Source: Eudorina sp. 2006-703-Eu-15
Taxonomy: Eukaryota; Chlorophyta; Chlorophyceae; Chlamydomonadales; Volvocaceae
DNA length: 64,000 nucleotides
Direction of reading: 5' to 3'
Assembly: GCA_003117195.1 (NCBI GenBank)
Contig: BDSI01000001.1
Location: 248,001 to 312,000, forward strand
The position numbers and the translations under genes were made by a program. Each line of letters opens with the position of its first letter. The first letter of the stretch is position 1. Below the pieces are notes generated by a model, which was not told the DNA's origin, searched no databases, and worked only from the letters and a program-made list of their open reading frames with translations. Below are positions 59,987 through 64,000 of this stretch, piece by piece.

Positions 59987-62900
59987 GCAACCACCTGCTG
60001 GCACAGTTTCATGGCCTGGCGTTACGCGTGCAATATTCCTACATATATCACCGGGAAGGACGAAAATGGGGAGCCTGTCGTGGTGGGTTGGGGGTTCGGT
60101 TGGGCTGAGTTTTCACAAGCTTTCACAAATGCTCACCTCGCTCCGCAACGCTGCAGCTGTACCGGGTGAACGTTTTCTTCCAACAAAACAGCCCCGATGG
60201 AGGAGGGAACGTCTCCACCAACGGCGCGTCTGGGACGGACTCAGCCCCTTTCTTCGTGTTGCGCAGATACAGCCAATTCCGACACCTCCATGATCAGGTC
60301 AGCGGCCAGGAAGTGGTCCCTGTCGGTAAAACGCCGAAAGCTTTAGTTCTTTCAGCTGTTGGCTTCCCCGTGGTGGAGGCTGTGCATCTGCTGCGTGCAA
60401 CCCATGTGCACCGCCAAAGGTCGCAAACCCCCTCGCTTCCCCGATCCCTGTGGACTCCTTCTCCCGCGAGTCGTCCACCACCGCATGCCCGTCGTCCCCT
60501 CCCGACCTGCCATCGACACCTTTGCGGCGCCTTCGCCCACTGTCCGCGGCGCGCTTCGGTGTCCTTGTCCGACGTCCAGCCCCAACAGCAGCTCCATACG
60601 GATCGATCAAGATGGGTCAGCCCAGAGAGCGGGCTTCCTTTCAGCGTTGTGCTCCGCACCGCGATACACCCCACGTGGGTCGGTCGTGGGTGGATCGTGG
60701 GTTCCGACTTTCTCCACCCGCGTACACAACGGCACTGCAATCCGCAACCCAGCCCACCCACGCCTCCGCCCGCGCTTCTTGCCCCGCCCCCTACACATCA
60801 CCCGCCAACCCCTTGCTGTGTACGGCACCCTCATCACCCATTTTCGAACAGCTGAAGGCCGCGTTCCCATCCGCCATGTCGGGCCGCGGCATGGCGCCCC
60901 CGCCCAAGCACCCGCTGGTGCTAGGCGACAAGCGGGATGCCCTGGAGCGCCGACGGGGCGAGTTAGAGCGGTGGTTGTGGCGGCTGGTGGCCACGGCTGA
61001 GGTGGCCCGGGGGCCGCAGCTCAAGGCCTTCCTGGAGCTGGACAAGGCGCTGGCCCGCGCGCAGCAGCAGCAGCGGCAGAAGCTGGAGCAGCAACGCAGG
61101 TGCGCGCGGCAGGGCCCCCTTCAGCGGATGGAAACGCTGTGAGGACAGCCTGCATGCAGGCCCGTACACCGGAGGGCGATGTTGAGGATTTCATTCATGC
61201 AAGGGATATTGGTTCTCGACTGCGGGATGTGTGTAAGAAAACTGGGCCGCGACAAGCGAAGTCTCTGTGCGTGTGCGTGTGTTAATGATTGGTGTGTCGG
61301 GGTACGGTGTGTTTTGAATTCAGTTCCCGATTGACGCCTCGCCTCGCCCAGCCGAGCACACTGTCACTCTCGTCGTCTGGCTTGGCCGCCTCCGTTCCGG
61401 CCCTCCGGTCCGCTAGATTGTTGTTGGATGGCGGGCTGCCGTCCCCGTCCCTCCCCCCGGCCGGGCCAGACTTCCTTCGCGGCGGCAGCAGCAGCACGGT
61501 ACCTTCGGAGTCGGGGTACGGCGGCCGGCAGCAGCGACACCTGGCGTCGTACCCGGGCGGCGGCGGCGGCGCCAGCGTCATGGGCGACGACAGCGCCAGC
61601 GACGCGTCGGGGCCCAGTGCCGTACCAGCCGCACCCGGGGGCGGTGTGGCGCTCGACCCACGGGCCGCTGCGTCGGGTCGTGGAGACCCGCGGGTCGGAT
61701 CCGCTGGAGCGGATGGTGGCGCCGGCGTGGCCCAGGCGGCTCGACTGGGCATCCATCTGCAAAGCCGCGCGGACGTACGGCGGCTCGTGGACGTGCTCGT
61801 ACAAAAACTGGAGGCGGCATGTGGGTGTCTGGGACGAGGTTTGTCCCCTGCATGCTGAGGGCACATCCTCACAGACGATGTACTGACGCTGGGTGTGGGC
61901 GTGTGGGGCCCAAGTCCTAGGTTCGACAGGGGCGGTCGAGGGCTTCCCGGGACAGGGGGGAGACGGTGCTCGCTTGTGTTACGGACCCAGATTCGGCTTG
62001 GTGCTGACCGCCGGTCCCGCACGGGGGCAGACAGGCCCCAGGGCACGGGCCTTCACCTCCGGGGGATGACCTATCCGGGGATCCGGGTCCGATAAACCGC
62101 CTGCTCAGCCACACGCCAACACCAGAGGTTGTTTGGCGCCCCGGAGAGACTTGCTTGCGTTGACCAGGGGCCTGGACCTGTGGACCCAAACACTGGAGTA
62201 CGGCAGCACCACCACGACGTCGTGGTACGGCGCTCCGTGACTGCGTCAGCCCTGACCGGCTGTCCTGCCCTGCTGGTCGGGTCGCAGGCTCCGAGACCGC
62301 GGCGGCTGTCAGCGAGGCCTCCATGCTTCGGGACGCCAACCGCGCCATGGCGGAGCGGCTGGGCGATCTGGAGCTGGAGCGGGGAAGCCAGGGACCCGCG
62401 GCGGACGAGGTGCGCAGCGGGGGGAGAAGAGGGAGGGCCCCTATCCCCGGCGCTGCTGCCGCGGCTGCGGGAGAGGGCGGGCTTTTCGCTGCCGGGAGTG
62501 GTTTGGGTGTGGGGGTTCAATTGAAAAAAGAAGAAAACCCGAAACCCGAAACGAACTCGGGCACACCCAGGAAAAAGGTGTGGGTGTCTGCGGTGGTCCC
62601 TGTTCCCTTCCCTCGGAGGACATGCCAACGGGGCCGGGGTCAGCGAGGCCTGGCGAGTGGTCCACGGGTTCACTGCGCGGCACAAGTCCCTCAAGAGCCT
62701 GAAAAGACCGGCGGCCCTCAATCACGCTGGGGGTGCACAGTGAGGTTGCTTCCTGGGGTTGGTTACAGTGGAACGCGTGCACGGAACACGGGGAGTGTGT
62801 TCAATGACAAAATGAGCAGCCCGGAACTAGGATGTGCGCGTATAGACCCCCGAGGGCGCTGGCCAGCCCGCGGCCGTCATGCCCCGTGCTCACCCCGTCC

Positions 62901-64000
62901 GCAGGTCCGGGCACAGCTGGTCGAGTCGGAGGCGGCCCGGGCCCTCCTGGAGCAGCGGGTGGCGCAGCTGGAGGAGACACTGGCCAGTCGAAGCGCCGCA
63001 CAGGCGCAGCAGGTACGACCGGCGGACCGACCGACCGACCGACCGACCGACACGCACCGACCCGCCCCAACCCGCCCCGGCCCCGGCCAGGAGGACCTCA
63101 GAGGTCCGCCTACATTACGCCCCGTGTCCTGCCGTACCTTCCGTGGGACCTACGGTAATAACCTGTGTGCTTCCGTCCGTGCCTACGTAGTGTACGGCTA
63201 TTGAAATCACGGATGCTTTCAGCCGCGGCGTCCTGCCGCGAAGGGATCGGGTCAACGGGGCAAGTATCGAGTTGCTTCGGACCCCACCCCGTGGGGTGGG
63301 GTGGTGGGGTGGGGTGATGCAGGGCCGGACAAAGCAGTCTTTTGATGGCACCATGGTCGCGGCGCTTGTAACCGTTATTACCGTTACAGTTTGAACGGCG
63401 GTTGGAGGCTCGCTGACGTGTTCGTGGGCCGTTGGATCCTCCGCCCGCACCCAGGTGTCTCAGCTCCAGTCTCAGCTGGCGGAGGCGCGGGCGGATAATG
63501 GCGAGCTGCTCCAGCGGCTCCAGGAGTGGGACGTGGGCAGCAGCAACGCGGCCATCGCGGAGGCGCAGCAGCGAGCGGACGAGCAGCAGAGGCAGCTGGA
63601 CGAGCAACAGCAACGGGCGGACGAGCTACGGCGGCAGCTCGACGAGCAGAGGAGCCACGCGGAGGCGGAGACGCAGCGGGCCGAGGTGCTGATGCAGCAG
63701 GTGGAGAGCGAGCGGGTACGGGCGGACGAGCTACAGCGGCGGTTGGACGAAGAACAGCTCGCGGCGGAGCGCCGCGGCGGCGCTGAGGAGCAGGAGCTCC
63801 AGGGGCGGCTGCAGCAGCTCGGGCGGGAGCTGGAGGAGCGATCGGGGCAGGTGGCGGAGCTCCAGGGGCGGTTGCAAGACCAGGAGCAGCAGCTGGTGTG
63901 TACGGCATGCATCGTACAGCCACAGGAATCAGCATGTTACCGACGGGGCACGAGGGGATGGTGTGTGCAGGGAATTCCCTGGAGCGGCGTTGACTCATGT
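59987..64000 (+). CDS. PX-domain and coiled-coil protein, EREX-like (partial)
   Basis: Seven exons join in phase: 59987-60082, 60157-60297, 60852-61099, 61324-61820, 62288-62409, 62905-63012 and 63455-63895, then a GTGTGT donor; the gene continues past the window. The PX domain spans exons 1-3: YACNIPTYITGKDENGEPV, LYRVNVFFQQ, the phosphoinositide-binding RRYSQF, and ERRRGELERWLWRL...FLELDKAL. Exon 4 is a Ser/Gly/Ala-rich linker ending in a short helix (RRLVDVLVQKLEA). Exons 5-7 are Glu/Gln/Leu/Arg-rich coiled coil (e.g. LRDANRAMAERLGDLELE). This layout resembles plant EREX, an endosomal Rab effector that binds phosphoinositides. The role is inferred from layout. The 5' end was not found. Confidence 0.82.

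Noticed and set aside
53455..63895. Several overlapping frames in the right flank, e.g. 63384-63998 minus (204 codons)
   Set aside because: They are antisense or shifted shadows of the GC-rich coiled-coil exon at 63455-63895, whose own frame is open and in phase.

Overview
The window looks like nuclear DNA of a chlamydomonadalean (volvocine-type) green alga. It is GC-rich, its genes carry many short introns with good GT-AG signals, TGTAA poly(A) signals occur, and it encodes a histidine-kinase rhodopsin. All gene models below were built by hand by matching splice sites, reading phase and family motifs. Similarity searches could not be run.

Left flank (1-11349). The 5' part of a histidine-kinase rhodopsin gene lies on the minus strand (8 exons, running off the window at base 1). 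Divergent from it is a plus-strand rhomboid-family gene (5429-8288). About 3 kb of dispersed repeats and a tRNA/SINE-like fragment follow.

Central array (11350-53197). Three head-to-tail units fill this region: 11350-23467, 23468-38331 and 38332-53197. Both internal junctions have the same sequence. Each unit holds, in order, an AT-rich element with a hammerhead ribozyme near its right end, a minus-strand DUF676 serine-esterase gene (5 recognised exons), an intergenic region, and a plus-strand gene for a multi-pass membrane protein I do not recognise (8 exons). LTR-like fragments close the unit. Units 2 and 3, but not unit 1, carry a ~2.3 kb insertion between the two divergent genes. It encodes a Rep-like single-tyrosine HUH nuclease without a visible helicase, a layout reminiscent of Replitrons. 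Units 2 and 3 also carry a GC-rich SINE-like insert, doubled in unit 3. Unit 2 is a mosaic: its left part matches unit 3 and its right part matches unit 1. The switch falls in a ~320 bp interval that contains an intronic minisatellite, as expected if the triplication arose by unequal crossover between two older units. The membrane-protein gene is frameshifted early in unit 1, altered at its C-terminus in unit 2, and open throughout in unit 3.

Right flank (53198-64000). A broken LINE (Gln-rich ORF and AP-like endonuclease, no reverse transcriptase) abuts the array. Then come a complete nine-exon FSH1/OVCA2-type serine hydrolase gene on the minus strand (55523-59472) and, divergently, a PX-domain plus coiled-coil gene resembling plant EREX on the plus strand, which runs off the right end.
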